Assembly (NCBI RefSeq): GCF_041909755.1
Contig: NZ_JAYRCW010000044.1
Coordinates: 1 to 21,506, forward strand
DNA length: 21,506 nucleotides
Direction: 5' to 3'
Source of the DNA: Sandaracinobacteroides sp041909755
GTDB taxonomy: Bacteria > Pseudomonadota > Alphaproteobacteria > Sphingomonadales > Sphingomonadaceae
The position numbers were made by a program, and so were the translations under genes. The notes below the pieces were generated by a model, which saw only the letters and a list, made by a program, of their open reading frames with translations, was not told the origin of the DNA and did no database searches. Of the stretch, positions 6,353-13,953 are shown piece after piece (within the stretch, counting starts at the first letter, position 1; each line of letters opens with the position of its first letter).

Positions 6353-8482
6353 ATGGATCGCCGCACATTCGTCGCCGGCAGCCTTGTCGCTGCCCTGCCC
6401 GCCCAACCCCTTCTCGCCGAAACCGGAAAGGCCCGCATGAAGCCTCCTGTCGCACGCCGTGGCAACCACAGGTTCACGGTGCAGGGCATCACCATCGAGG
6501 ATCCCTATGCCTGGCTGCGGGACAAGGACTATCCCAAGGTCGACGACCCCGAGATCCTGGCCTATCTGAAGGCCGAGAACGCCTATTTCGAGGATCGGAT
6601 GGGCGACGCCTCCATGCTGACGGAGGCGCTGTTCCAGCAGATGAAGGGGCGGATGAAGGAGGATGATTCCTCCGTGCCCTATGCCGACGGCGACTGGCTA
6701 TACTGGTGGGCGTTCGAGGCGGGCGGGCAGTATCGCAACTGGTATCGGCGCCCGCGTGGCGGCGGCGAGGCGACGCTGATCCTTTCGGAGCCGAAGCTGG
6801 CCGAGGGGAAGGATTATTTCCGGCTGGGCACGCTGGACGTTTCACCCGATGGCCGGCTGATGGCCTATTCGACCGACACCAACGGGTCGGAGCGTTATGC
6901 GCTGATGATCCGCGACCTGGCATCGGGCGCGGACATCGAGACGGTCGCCCCGGATTCGCTGGGCGGCGTGGCGTGGAGCACGGATTCGAAATCGCTGGTC
7001 TGGGCGCAGGCGTCTGCCGAATGGCGGCCGACCAAGGCCTGGCTGCACCGGCTGGGCGCGCCGAAGAGCGAGCTTCTGTACGACGAGCCCGACGCCGGAT
7101 TCTGGGTGCAGCCCTCCATCACGCAGGACCGGAAGTGGATTCTGCTGAACAGCTATACGCAGACGACGAACGACGTGCGGCTGCTGGATGCCTCTGACCC
7201 GGCGAAGCCCGCCGTGCTGGTGAAGCCGCGCAAGACGGACGTGCGCTATACGATCGACGCGCGCGGCGACACGCTGTTCGTGCTGACCAACGACGATCAT
7301 GTGAACTTCCGCATCGCCACCGCGCCCGTTGCCGATCCGGGGACCTGGACGACGCTGGTGGCGGGATCGGACGATGTCTATCTGACGGACATCACCGCCT
7401 TCCGCTCCTATCTGGCGGTGGAGGAGCGGCTGCGCGGGCTGGACCAGATCCGGCTGATCTTCCCCGACGGCAAGGACCGGCGGGTGAAGTTCCCGGAGGA
7501 CAGCTATACCGCGAGCCTGGGCACCAATGCCGAGCCGGACGCGCCTGCGCTGAGGATCAGCTATTCCTCGATGGTCACGCCGGCGACGGTGTTCGACTAT
7601 GACGTGGCGGCCTCGACGCTGGCGACGCTGAAGGTGCAGGAGATCCCGTCGGGCTATGATGCCAGCCAGTATGCGACCGAGCGGCTCTATGCCCCGGCGC
7701 GCGACGGCACGAAGGTGCCCGTTTCGGTGGTGTACAAGCGCGGCTATGCGAAGGACGGCAAGTGGCCGCTGCATGTCTATGGCTATGGCAGCTATGGCAT
7801 CGCCACGCCGCCCAGCTTCTCGTCCGCCCGCCTCTCGCTGCTGGACCGGGGTTTTGCCTATGCGATCGTGCATACACGCGGCGGCGACGACCTGGGGTAC
7901 CAATGGTATCTGGATGGCAAGCTGGAAAAGCGGGAAAACACCTTCAACGACTTCGTGGATGCGACGCGGTTCCTGAACGCACAGGGCTTCGGGCGACCGG
8001 GGCTGAACAGCGCCAGCGGCGGATCGGCGGGCGGCTGGCTGATGGGCGCGGCGGTGATGCAGGCGCCGCAGCTGTGGGGCGCGATCGTGGCGCATGTGCC
8101 GTTCGTGGACATCGTGAACACCATGCTGGACGACACGCTGCCGCTGACGCCGGGCGAATGGCCGGAATGGGGCGATCCGCGCAAGGACGAGGTGGTGTTG
8201 AAGCGGCTGATCCGCCTGTCGCCCTATGAGCAGGCGCTGCCCGGCCCCTTCCCGCCGATGATGATCACCGGCGGGCTTTCGGATCCGCGCGTGACCTATT
8301 GGGAACCGGCGAAGTGGGCGGCGCGCATCCGCGCGGTGAAGACCGACAACAATGTGCTGCTGCTGAAGATCAACATGGGGGCGGGCCATGGCGGCAAATC
8401 CGGCCGCTATGAACGGCTGCGCGAGACGGCGGAGGAGTTCGCCTTCATCCTGATGGCGCTGGACGGGCAGATGAAGGCGTGA
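6353..8482 (+). CDS. ptrB: S9A family serine peptidase, oligopeptidase B type, with Tat-like signal
   Basis: The protein has 709 residues from ATG 6353. The C-terminal catalytic domain shows Ser558 in GGSAGG, Asp644 in GGLSDPRVTYWEPAKW and His679 in GAGHGGKSGRY. The segment VNTMLDDTLPLTPGEWPEWG is highly characteristic of oligopeptidase B, which cuts small peptides after Arg or Lys. The N-terminal half forms the beta propeller. Unusually for an enzyme that is cytoplasmic in E. coli, it begins MDRRTFVAGSLVAALPAQPLLA, a twin-arginine-like signal peptide, so it may be periplasmic. A start at the Met 29 residues further in would remove the signal. I prefer the upstream ATG because of the coherent signal and the GCTA box before it. 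The stop overlaps the GTG start of the next gene. Confidence 0.9.
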   Translation: MDRRTFVAGSLVAALPAQPLLAETGKARMKPPVARRGNHRFTVQGITIEDPYAWLRDKDYPKVDDPEILAYLKAENAYFEDRMGDASMLTEALFQQMKGRMKEDDSSVPYADGDWLYWWAFEAGGQYRNWYRRPRGGGEATLILSEPKLAEGKDYFRLGTLDVSPDGRLMAYSTDTNGSERYALMIRDLASGADIETVAPDSLGGVAWSTDSKSLVWAQASAEWRPTKAWLHRLGAPKSELLYDEPDAGFWVQPSITQDRKWILLNSYTQTTNDVRLLDASDPAKPAVLVKPRKTDVRYTIDARGDTLFVLTNDDHVNFRIATAPVADPGTWTTLVAGSDDVYLTDITAFRSYLAVEERLRGLDQIRLIFPDGKDRRVKFPEDSYTASLGTNAEPDAPALRISYSSMVTPATVFDYDVAASTLATLKVQEIPSGYDASQYATERLYAPARDGTKVPVSVVYKRGYAKDGKWPLHVYGYGSYGIATPPSFSSARLSLLDRGFAYAIVHTRGGDDLGYQWYLDGKLEKRENTFNDFVDATRFLNAQGFGRPGLNSASGGSAGGWLMGAAVMQAPQLWGAIVAHVPFVDIVNTMLDDTLPLTPGEWPEWGDPRKDEVVLKRLIRLSPYEQALPGPFPPMMITGGLSDPRVTYWEPAKWAARIRAVKTDNNVLLLKINMGAGHGGKSGRYERLRETAEEFAFILMALDGQMKA

Positions 8483-8877
8483 CGACATCCCCGTTCCGGG
8501 TGGCGCTGCACCCCGCGGCAGCCGACATCGACGAGAACGGGCATGTGAACAATATCGTCTATGTGAAGTGGCTGCAGGAGGTTGCGACCGCGCATTGGGC
8601 CGCCGTGGCCCCGGCAGAGGCGCAGGCGCGGTATCTGTGGGTGATTTCCCGGCAGGAGATCGATTATCGCGCCGCCAGCTTCGCCGGCGAAACGCTGTGG
8701 GCGGAAACCTGGGGCGAAAACCCCAAGGGCGCGCGCTTCGACCGCTGCACGACGATCAGCGGCCAGGATGGCAGCCTGCGGGTGGAGGCGCGCACGACCT
8801 GGGTGATCATGGACCGCGAGCTGAAGCGCCCAGCGCGCCTTCGGCCGGAGCTGGTCGCGCTCTTCCTCAGAGATTGA
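8479..8877 (+). CDS. Acyl-CoA thioesterase, hotdog fold (4HBT-like)
   Basis: This 132-residue protein contains ADIDENGHVNNIVYVKWLQE, the 4-hydroxybenzoyl-CoA-thioesterase-type motif with Asp16, His22 and Asn24-Asn25, followed by the central hotdog helix. Length and layout match single-domain cytoplasmic thioesterases that hydrolyse acyl-CoA or acyl-ACP. The GTG start at 8479 overlaps the peptidase stop (GTGA), which indicates translational coupling although no biochemical link with the peptidase is obvious. The 3' end overlaps the convergent 149-residue gene by 11 bases. The acyl substrate is unknown. Confidence 0.87.
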   Translation: MTTSPFRVALHPAAADIDENGHVNNIVYVKWLQEVATAHWAAVAPAEAQARYLWVISRQEIDYRAASFAGETLWAETWGENPKGARFDRCTTISGQDGSLRVEARTTWVIMDRELKRPARLRPELVALFLRD

Positions 8878-9316
8878 GGACCAGGCTTCCGTTCTGCGGC
8901 ACGTCTGCCCATTGCCGGGCGAGGTCGGCCATGCAGGTGCGAATGGCGGCGATATCCTCGGCCGACACAGGTGCAGCGGCATGGCCCCGCGCCTCGCAGC
9001 CGAGTTCGTAAAGGGCGATCAGCTCTTCGACCGGTGTCTGGCCGCCCATCGACCATGTGTCGGCCTGCATCGTTTCGACGAGGCGTTCGATCGGTTCGGC
9101 CTGTGCGCTGGACCCATCGGTGAAGCCTGCATCCGCCCCCTGCGCGACATTGGCGAGGAAGCCCCGGCCCTGCAGCACGGATTCGACGGCATAATGCACC
9201 ATGTCGTGTGGGATCATGCCTTGCTTCGGACAGTCGACGGCGGTGGTGCTGCCATCCGAACGGGTGATGGTGAGGCGGTCATGCTTGCCCCCCAGCCGCG
9301 TAAATTCCAGCTTCAT
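8867..9316 (-). CDS. Conserved hypothetical protein, 149 aa
   Basis: I do not recognise a named family. The protein opens MKLEFTRLGGKHDRLTITRSD, which looks like a beta-rich start. It then has a notable CPKQGMIPHDMVHYAVES segment (residues 29-46) with one Cys and two His, and an alpha-helical second half. No signal peptide or membrane segment is present, so it is probably cytoplasmic. It lies 10 bases downstream of the TPR gene on the same strand and is probably the last gene of a three-gene operon. No ribosome binding site is evident before the ATG. The frame is credible because the codon bias matches the neighbours and it fills the gap up to the convergent thioesterase gene. Confidence 0.75.
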   Translation of the reverse strand: MKLEFTRLGGKHDRLTITRSDGSTTAVDCPKQGMIPHDMVHYAVESVLQGRGFLANVAQGADAGFTDGSSAQAEPIERLVETMQADTWSMGGQTPVEELIALYELGCEARGHAAAPVSAEDIAAIRTCMADLARQWADVPQNGSLVLNL

Positions 9317-9326
9317 CGGGCGTGTT

Positions 9327-10088
9327 TCATTGGGCGGGCGCCTCGTTCAGCGCGCGCGCGGCGAGCTTTGCGGCGTCCGTGCCGGGGGCCTGCGTCACCA
9401 CCTGTCCCCACAGCTTGCGGGCAGCGGGGATATCCCCGGACGCCGCCAGGATCGCCCCCTGTTCGAACTGCACATCGGCATCCGCCGGAGACAGCTCTGC
9501 CGCCTTTGCGATATCGGTGCGGGCGCGGGGCAGATCATTCTGCCGGCGCGCAAGCGCGGCAGAGAGGAGCCAGCCGGCAGGTTCTGCGGGCGACAGGGCC
9601 AGGGCCTTGTCCAGATCGGCGCGCGCCGATCCGAGGTCAGCGAGTTCGGTGTGGGCCCGCGCACGATCGATCAGCAGGTTGGCGCTGCGCACCGGGGCGA
9701 ATTCGCCGGCCGCGACGATGCCGCTGGAAAAATAAGTGACCGCGCCCTTCGCATCGCCTGCGAGCAGCGCCGCGTTGCCCGCCTGTCCCCAGAAATCGGC
9801 GGCCATGGGGCTTTTCTGCGCTTCGGCGGCCTGCGCCGCCTTTGAGAGGGTCACGGCGGCTGCGGCGTTCCGGCCCTGCTGCAGCTGGGCGAGCGCCTGA
9901 CAGTGACGGGCCGGAAGGCCGCCGCCCAGCGCCTGCCACTGGATCGCGAATTCCTCTGCCTTTTGCGCATCGGTTGGGATGGCGCGGACGCAGCCGTCGT
10001 AGCGCTTGGGATCGAGCGAGGGATCATAGGTCTCTTGCGCGAGCGCCGGGGCGGCGGCGAGGAGGAGCAGGATGAGGGCAGGCTTCAT
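9327..10088 (-). CDS. Periplasmic TPR-repeat protein
   Basis: This 253-residue protein starts with a clear signal peptide, MKPALILLLLAAAPALAQ. After a short region containing YDGCVRAIPTDAQKAEEFAIQW it consists of Ala-rich helical pairs of TPR type from about residue 70 to the end, for example LIDRARAHTELADLGSARAD and AELSPADADVQFEQGAILAA. TPR proteins are protein-binding scaffolds, and the partner is unknown. Its start overlaps the stop of the upstream ABHD10-like hydrolase (ATGA, 10085-10088), so the two are co-translated. Two Cys residues (in YDGC and RHCQAL) could form a disulfide bond in the periplasm. The repeat class is confident; the role is not. Confidence 0.85.
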   Translation of the reverse strand: MKPALILLLLAAAPALAQETYDPSLDPKRYDGCVRAIPTDAQKAEEFAIQWQALGGGLPARHCQALAQLQQGRNAAAAVTLSKAAQAAEAQKSPMAADFWGQAGNAALLAGDAKGAVTYFSSGIVAAGEFAPVRSANLLIDRARAHTELADLGSARADLDKALALSPAEPAGWLLSAALARRQNDLPRARTDIAKAAELSPADADVQFEQGAILAASGDIPAARKLWGQVVTQAPGTDAAKLAARALNEAPAQ

Positions 10089-10825
10089 GGCGCGAGGCTT
10101 TCGAACGTCTGTTCCAGCAGGGCGAGATCAGACGGGGCGGAGAGACGGTGATCGCCGCCTTTCACAAGAGTCAGCTGAACGTCGGTTGAGCGGAGCGCGC
10201 CCATCAGTTGCTGGCTGACCTGCCAGGGCACATCGGGATCGGCTTCGCCATGCAGCAGGCGCACCGGGCAATCGAGCGGGACCGCGCCGGACAGCAGGCA
10301 GGCCCCCTCGGCATCCTCCACCAGCGTGCGGCTATAGCGATAGGGGCTGTCGGCATAGGCGGACGGGCGCGTGGTGAAGCCCTGATGCGCGAGCCGTTCG
10401 ACATCGGCGGCATCGAGCGACAGGCCCCAGCGGGTGAAATCCGGGGCAGCGGCGATGCCGACAAGCGCGTGGATGCGCGACGGATCGCTGAGCGCCAGAT
10501 GGAGCATGATCCAGCCGCCCATGGAGGAACCGACCGGGAGCAACGGCCCCGGCGCCAGCGCATCCGCCACGGCCTTCGCGTCCGCCGCCCAACGGCGGAT
10601 CGAGCCGTTGTCGAACTCGCCTTCCGAGGCCCCGCAGCCGGAATAATCCAAGAGCAGGCAGGCGCGTCCGGTGGCTGCGGCCCAGCGGAGAAGATGCTGC
10701 GCCTTGGTGCCGGACATGTCCGACATGTAGCCGGGCAGGAACATGAGCACGGGGCCGCGACCGGGTTGGAAGCGGGTGGCGAGACGGACGCCGTCTCCGC
10801 GATCGAGGAGCTGGATTTCGGGCAT
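10085..10825 (-). CDS. Alpha/beta hydrolase, ABHD10-like serine esterase/thioesterase
   Basis: This 246-residue protein has the alpha/beta-hydrolase triad Ser101 in GSSMGG, Asp196 in HGEADPDVPW and His226 in GGDHRLS. The segments LDYSGCGASEGEF, PLDCPVRLLHGEAD and LRSTDVQLTLVKGGDHR closely follow the mitochondrial ABHD10 pattern, a family with acyl-thioesterase (depalmitoylase) and acyl-glucuronide esterase activity. The start ATG at 10825 is chosen because family similarity begins there; the frame is open further upstream but reads non-protein-like sequence. No signal peptide is seen, so it is probably cytoplasmic. It is the first gene of a minus-strand operon with the TPR protein and the 149-residue protein. 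A GCTACGCA box 5 nt before the ATG may be a weak leaderless promoter. Confidence 0.88.
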   Translation of the reverse strand: MPEIQLLDRGDGVRLATRFQPGRGPVLMFLPGYMSDMSGTKAQHLLRWAAATGRACLLLDYSGCGASEGEFDNGSIRRWAADAKAVADALAPGPLLPVGSSMGGWIMLHLALSDPSRIHALVGIAAAPDFTRWGLSLDAADVERLAHQGFTTRPSAYADSPYRYSRTLVEDAEGACLLSGAVPLDCPVRLLHGEADPDVPWQVSQQLMGALRSTDVQLTLVKGGDHRLSAPSDLALLEQTFESLAP

Positions 10826-10877
10826 GGCCCTGCGTAGCGCGGCCGGGATAATTGCGCGAGAGGGCCAGGACGCCAAT

Positions 10878-11498
10878 GTGGCGGCGATGGCCCGGTGGTT
10901 CACTGCCCTGTTCGCGCTGCTGGCGCTTGCGCTGGAAAGCAGCCATGCCGCCGCCATGGCGCAGATGCCCGTGGCGCCAATTGCACCTGTGGCGGCAACG
11001 GCGAGCGCGGACCTGCCCTGCCATGGCGATTCCGCCGAGGCGGCGCCGGCGGAGAAGGCACAGACGACAAGGGCCCCTGATTGCTGCCCGGATGGATGCG
11101 CCGGCGGCTGCCTGATGCTGGCGGCTATCTGGGCCTTGCCGGGGATGCCTCTGGCCGATGCGCCGTCTGATGTGTTGCTGGCCTTCCGGCCTTCACTTCC
11201 GCCCGAAGACGGGCCGGATCGGCTGGGCGCCCTACGAAGGCGACTATGGCGATGCGCACCTGTGGCTGCTCGCGCAGCTGAAGCGCGACAGCGGCATGGC
11301 CGACGAGGTGCAGCCCGCGCTGGTCGCCCGTCTTTTCTATCGCAAGCTGCTCGTCGAGGCCGGGGTGACCGATCGCGGCGGGTTGATCCTGAATTCCCAA
11401 ATTCGATTCTGAGAGGATATCCCATGAAAATGCTGATGACTGCCCTGTTTCTGGCGGCCGCCCCCCCGTTGCCGCCGCGCCGACGCCGGAACTGGTGA
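10878..11498 (+). CDS. Exported Cys-rich small protein of a metal-related locus, 3' end probably disrupted
   Basis: From GTG 10878 (AGGA 7 nt upstream; ATG 10887 is an alternative) the protein opens MAAMARWFTALFALLALAL, a signal peptide. A short Cys-rich body follows: CHGDSAE (Cys48, His49) and DCCPDGCAGGC (Cys69, 70, 74, 78). These are plausible metal ligands, and small exported proteins of this look occur beside metal-resistance genes. Recognisable protein ends at about residue 115 (PPEDGPDR, base 11220). Beyond that the frame stays open to 11498 but is Arg-rich, reads through a barrel-protein remnant in another frame and then through the MerP signal peptide, so this tail is probably not the original C-terminus. 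A GATAAT box at 10847-10852 could be the -10 element. It is followed by MerP- and MerT-like genes. Confidence 0.55.
   Translation: MAAMARWFTALFALLALALESSHAAAMAQMPVAPIAPVAATASADLPCHGDSAEAAPAEKAQTTRAPDCCPDGCAGGCLMLAAIWALPGMPLADAPSDVLLAFRPSLPPEDGPDRLGALRRRLWRCAPVAARAAEARQRHGRRGAARAGRPSFLSQAARRGRGDRSRRVDPEFPNSILRGYPMKMLMTALFLAAAPPLPPRRRRNW
11215..11412 (+). pseudogene. Remnant of an outer-membrane beta-barrel protein (C-terminal ~65 residues)
   Basis: In a frame different from the Cys-rich gene, these bases read RIGWAPYEGDYGDAHLWLLA and continue to VARLFYRKLLVEAGVTDRGG and LILNSQIRF, then stop. Alternating hydrophobic strands and a terminal Phe are the hallmark of the last strands of an outer-membrane barrel recognised by BamA. 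There is no start codon with a signal peptide, so it cannot be a complete gene. Either a deletion fused the Cys-rich gene to the end of a barrel gene near 11215-11225, or a frameshift lies there. The exact family is not recognised. Confidence 0.4.
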
Positions 11499-11716
11499 CG
11501 GTGAAGGTGAACGGGCTGGTGTGCGATTTCTGCGCCCGTTCGATCGAAGCGATGATGAAGAAGCGCGACGATGTGTCCGGCGTGCATGTGGATCTGGACA
11601 AGGGCGAGGTTCACCTGAAGCTGAAAGCCAATGCGACGCTGGACGATGCGACGCTGAGGAAGCTGATCACCGACAGCGGCTATAATGTGACCGGCGTTGA
11701 TCGGAAGGTGCTGTGA
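11424..11716 (+). pseudogene. MerP-like periplasmic heavy-metal-binding protein, frameshifted in a poly-C tract
   Basis: ATG 11424, preceded by GAGAGGATATCCC, begins a signal peptide, MKMLMTALFLAAA. It runs into a tract of seven C (11461-11467) and then stops at 11498. From 11468 a second frame reads VAAAPTPELVTVKVNG and continues into a complete heavy-metal-associated (HMA) domain with the metal site GLVCDFC and the end GYNVTGVDRKVL. Five or eight C instead of seven would join both parts into one exported protein of about 97 residues. Such proteins bind Hg(II) or Cu(I) in the periplasm and hand it to a MerT-type transporter, whose gene overlaps the stop here (GTGA). A cytoplasmic HMA protein starting at GTG 11495 is the alternative. 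The frameshift may be real or a homopolymer error. Confidence 0.7.
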
Positions 11717-12096
11717 GAGCGCTTGGCGTTCGCGACACGCTGGCGCCGACGCTGAGCCTGTTCGCCTCCACCTCCACGCTGCTGTGCTGCGCCCTTCCGG
11801 CGCTGCTGGTGACGCTGGGGCTGGGGGCGAGCCTGGCCGGGCTTGTTTCGGCGGCCCCCTGGCTGGTGGCGCTGACGAAATACAAGGCCTGGCTGTTCGC
11901 GGGATCGGGGCTGATGCTGGCGTTCGCGGGATGGATGCACTGGCGCGCGCGCCTGCTGCCCTGCCCCGCGGACGCGGCGCAGGCCCGCGCCTGTGCGCGG
12001 CTGAGGACGTTCAGCACGTGGATGCTGGGGATTTCGGCCGCGATCTGGGCGGTCGGCTTCTTCTTCGCCTTTCTGGCGGCCGATCTGTTGCTATGA
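11713..12096 (+). CDS. MerT-like mercuric/metal ion transport protein
   Basis: This 127-residue inner-membrane protein has three predicted helices. The first carries the adjacent cysteine pair of MerT-type transporters in STLLCCALPALLVTLG, which accepts the metal ion from MerP. The loop after helix 2 holds two further Cys (LLPCPADAAQARACARL), matching the second Cys pair of MerT. The GTG start overlaps the stop of the MerP-like gene, giving a MerP-MerT order with tight coupling. No merA reductase and no MerR regulator are visible, so the ion may be mercury or another thiophilic metal such as copper. The coding end overlaps the predicted recQ -10 box. Confidence 0.8.
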   Translation: MRALGVRDTLAPTLSLFASTSTLLCCALPALLVTLGLGASLAGLVSAAPWLVALTKYKAWLFAGSGLMLAFAGWMHWRARLLPCPADAAQARACARLRTFSTWMLGISAAIWAVGFFFAFLAADLLL

Positions 12097-12097
12097 C
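12090..12097 (+). promoter_or_regulatory. Predicted -10 box of recQ, possibly leaderless
   Basis: GCTATGAC differs from GCTANAWC at one position and ends 6 nt before ATG 12104. That is the spacing expected if transcription begins on the start codon. No ribosome binding site precedes the ATG. The box contains the MerT stop codon (TGA, 12094-12096). The -35 region is not clear. Confidence 0.4.
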
Positions 12098-12103
12098 CCT
12101 TCC

Positions 12104-13894
12104 ATGATTCGCGACCCCCTCGAAGCGCTGCACTCCGTTTTCGGCTTCGAGGGGTTCCGCGGGGTGCAGGGCGAGGTGATCGCGGACGTGGTCGCCGGGC
12201 GCGACGTTGCGCTGGTGATGCCCACCGGGGCGGGCAAATCCCTGTGCTATCAGATCCCGGCGATCTGCCGGCCGGGATGCGGGATCGTGATTTCGCCGCT
12301 GATCGCGCTGATGGCGGATCAGGTGCGGGCCATGGCGCTGGCAGGCGTGCGGGCTGCTGCGCTGAACAGCCAGTCCGGCGACGGGGCGGAAACCGTGCGG
12401 GCGTTCCGCGCGGGCGAGCTGGACCTTCTGTATGTGGCGCCCGAGCGGGCCGCGATGGAGGGGTTCCGCAGCCTGGTGGCGCAAGGGCCTGTCAGCCTGA
12501 TCGCCATCGACGAGGCGCATTGCGTGAGCCAGTGGGGGCATGATTTCCGCCCCGACTACCGGCGGCTGAAGGCGCTGTGCGACCTGTTGCCGGGCGTGCC
12601 GCGCATCGCCCTGACCGCCACCGCCGACGCCGCGACAAGGGCCGACATCTGCGGGCAGCTGGGAATTTCGCCCGACAGGCTGCTGGTGGCCGGGTTCGAC
12701 CGGCCCAACATCCAGTACCGGGCGGAGGCGAAGCGGCGGCCCGCCGAGCAGCTGACCGCCTTCGTGCGCGCGCAGGGCGATGTGCCGGGCATTGTTTACT
12801 GCCAGACGCGCAATGCGGCCGAGCAGGCCGCCGAGACGCTGGCGGCAGCGGGCGTGGAGGCGCGTGTCTATCATGCGGGGCTGCCGGCCGAAGAGCGGAG
12901 CGCCAATCAGCGCTGGTTCCAGCGCACCGAGGCGGGGGTGATGTGCGCGACCGTCGCCTTCGGGATGGGGATCGACAAGCCGGACATCCGCTTCGTGGTG
13001 CACATGGGCCTGCCGAAATCGATCGAGGCCTATTATCAGGAAACCGGGCGCGCCGGGCGCGACGGCGCGGCTTCGGTGGCGATGCTGTTCTGGGGGCCGC
13101 AGGATGTGACGCTGGCGCGGCAGCGGATCAACGATGGCGAGGCGGACGACGCACGCAAGGCGCATGAGCTGGAGATGCTGCGCAAGCTGGCCGCCTGGGC
13201 CGAGACGCTGGGCTGCCGACGCGTGCCGCTGCTGTCGCATTTCGGAGAGCCGGACCCGAAGCCGTGCGGGAACTGCGACAATTGCCTGGAAGCGCCGGCG
13301 ACGCTGGACGTGACGGAGGAGGCGCGCAAGCTGCTGTCTGCCGTGTATCGCACCGGGCAGATGTTCGGCGTTTCGCATGTGGCGAAGGTGTTGCGCGGCC
13401 TTGCGGACGAGAAGGTGCTTCGCTTCGGCCATGACCGGCTTTCGGTGTTCGGGATCGGCGGCGATCTGGCCGACGCCCAGTGGCTGAAGCTGGGGCGGCT
13501 GCTGGAAGCGCATGACGCGCTGGCGCGGGATGAGCATGGCGGCGTGCGCCTGGGGCCTGCGGCGCGCGCCATCCTGAAGGGCGAGGAAGTGGTTTCGGTG
13601 CGCGCCTCTGACTGGGCGCCGGAGCGGCGGACGCGGACGAAGCGGGCCGAGCGGGCGGGCGCCGAACTGGGGGCGGCCGACGCCGGGCTGTTCGAGAAGC
13701 TGCGTGCCTGGCGGCGCGGCCGGGCGGAGGCCGAGGATGTGCCGGCCTTCGTGGTGCTGCACGACAGCGCGCTGAAGGCCATTGCGGCGATGCGGCCTTC
13801 CAGCCGGTCCGCTCTGGCGGCCGTGCCGGGCATCGGGGGCGCCAAGCTGACCCGCTTCGGCGACGAACTGCTGGCGCTGGTGGCGGACGATTGA
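12104..13894 (+). CDS. recQ: ATP-dependent DNA helicase RecQ
   Basis: This 596-residue protein is full length for bacterial RecQ. Helicase motifs run in order: motif 0 in FGFEGFRGVQGEVI (near 13-26), Walker A TGAGKS (41-46), DEAH (136-139) with the aromatic-rich loop CVSQWGHDFRPDY, TATAD (171-175), motif V at VAFGMGIDKPD and motif VI at QETGRAGRDG (312-321). The zinc-binding subdomain has Cys371, Cys388, Cys391 and Cys394, then the winged helix and a C-terminal HRDC domain (about 515-596). RecQ unwinds DNA 3' to 5' in recombination and fork repair. It follows MerT by 7 bases but probably has its own promoter inside the MerT end. Confidence 0.97.
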   Translation: MIRDPLEALHSVFGFEGFRGVQGEVIADVVAGRDVALVMPTGAGKSLCYQIPAICRPGCGIVISPLIALMADQVRAMALAGVRAAALNSQSGDGAETVRAFRAGELDLLYVAPERAAMEGFRSLVAQGPVSLIAIDEAHCVSQWGHDFRPDYRRLKALCDLLPGVPRIALTATADAATRADICGQLGISPDRLLVAGFDRPNIQYRAEAKRRPAEQLTAFVRAQGDVPGIVYCQTRNAAEQAAETLAAAGVEARVYHAGLPAEERSANQRWFQRTEAGVMCATVAFGMGIDKPDIRFVVHMGLPKSIEAYYQETGRAGRDGAASVAMLFWGPQDVTLARQRINDGEADDARKAHELEMLRKLAAWAETLGCRRVPLLSHFGEPDPKPCGNCDNCLEAPATLDVTEEARKLLSAVYRTGQMFGVSHVAKVLRGLADEKVLRFGHDRLSVFGIGGDLADAQWLKLGRLLEAHDALARDEHGGVRLGPAARAILKGEEVVSVRASDWAPERRTRTKRAERAGAELGAADAGLFEKLRAWRRGRAEAEDVPAFVVLHDSALKAIAAMRPSSRSALAAVPGIGGAKLTRFGDELLALVADD

Positions 13895-13953
13895 GAGAGC
13901 AATTGCCGGTTCAGCCACCCTGGACCAGCATGGGCATCGAGAGGAGACGACAG

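Noticed and set aside
6842..8488. A 548-codon open frame on the minus strand opposite the oligopeptidase B gene
   Set aside because: It is antisense to a complete peptidase with an intact catalytic triad; its composition is typical of a shadow frame.
10826..11614. An N-terminal extension of the ABHD10-like hydrolase on the minus strand
   Set aside because: The added 263 residues are antisense to the metal cluster and low in complexity; the hydrolase fold begins at the ATG at 10825.
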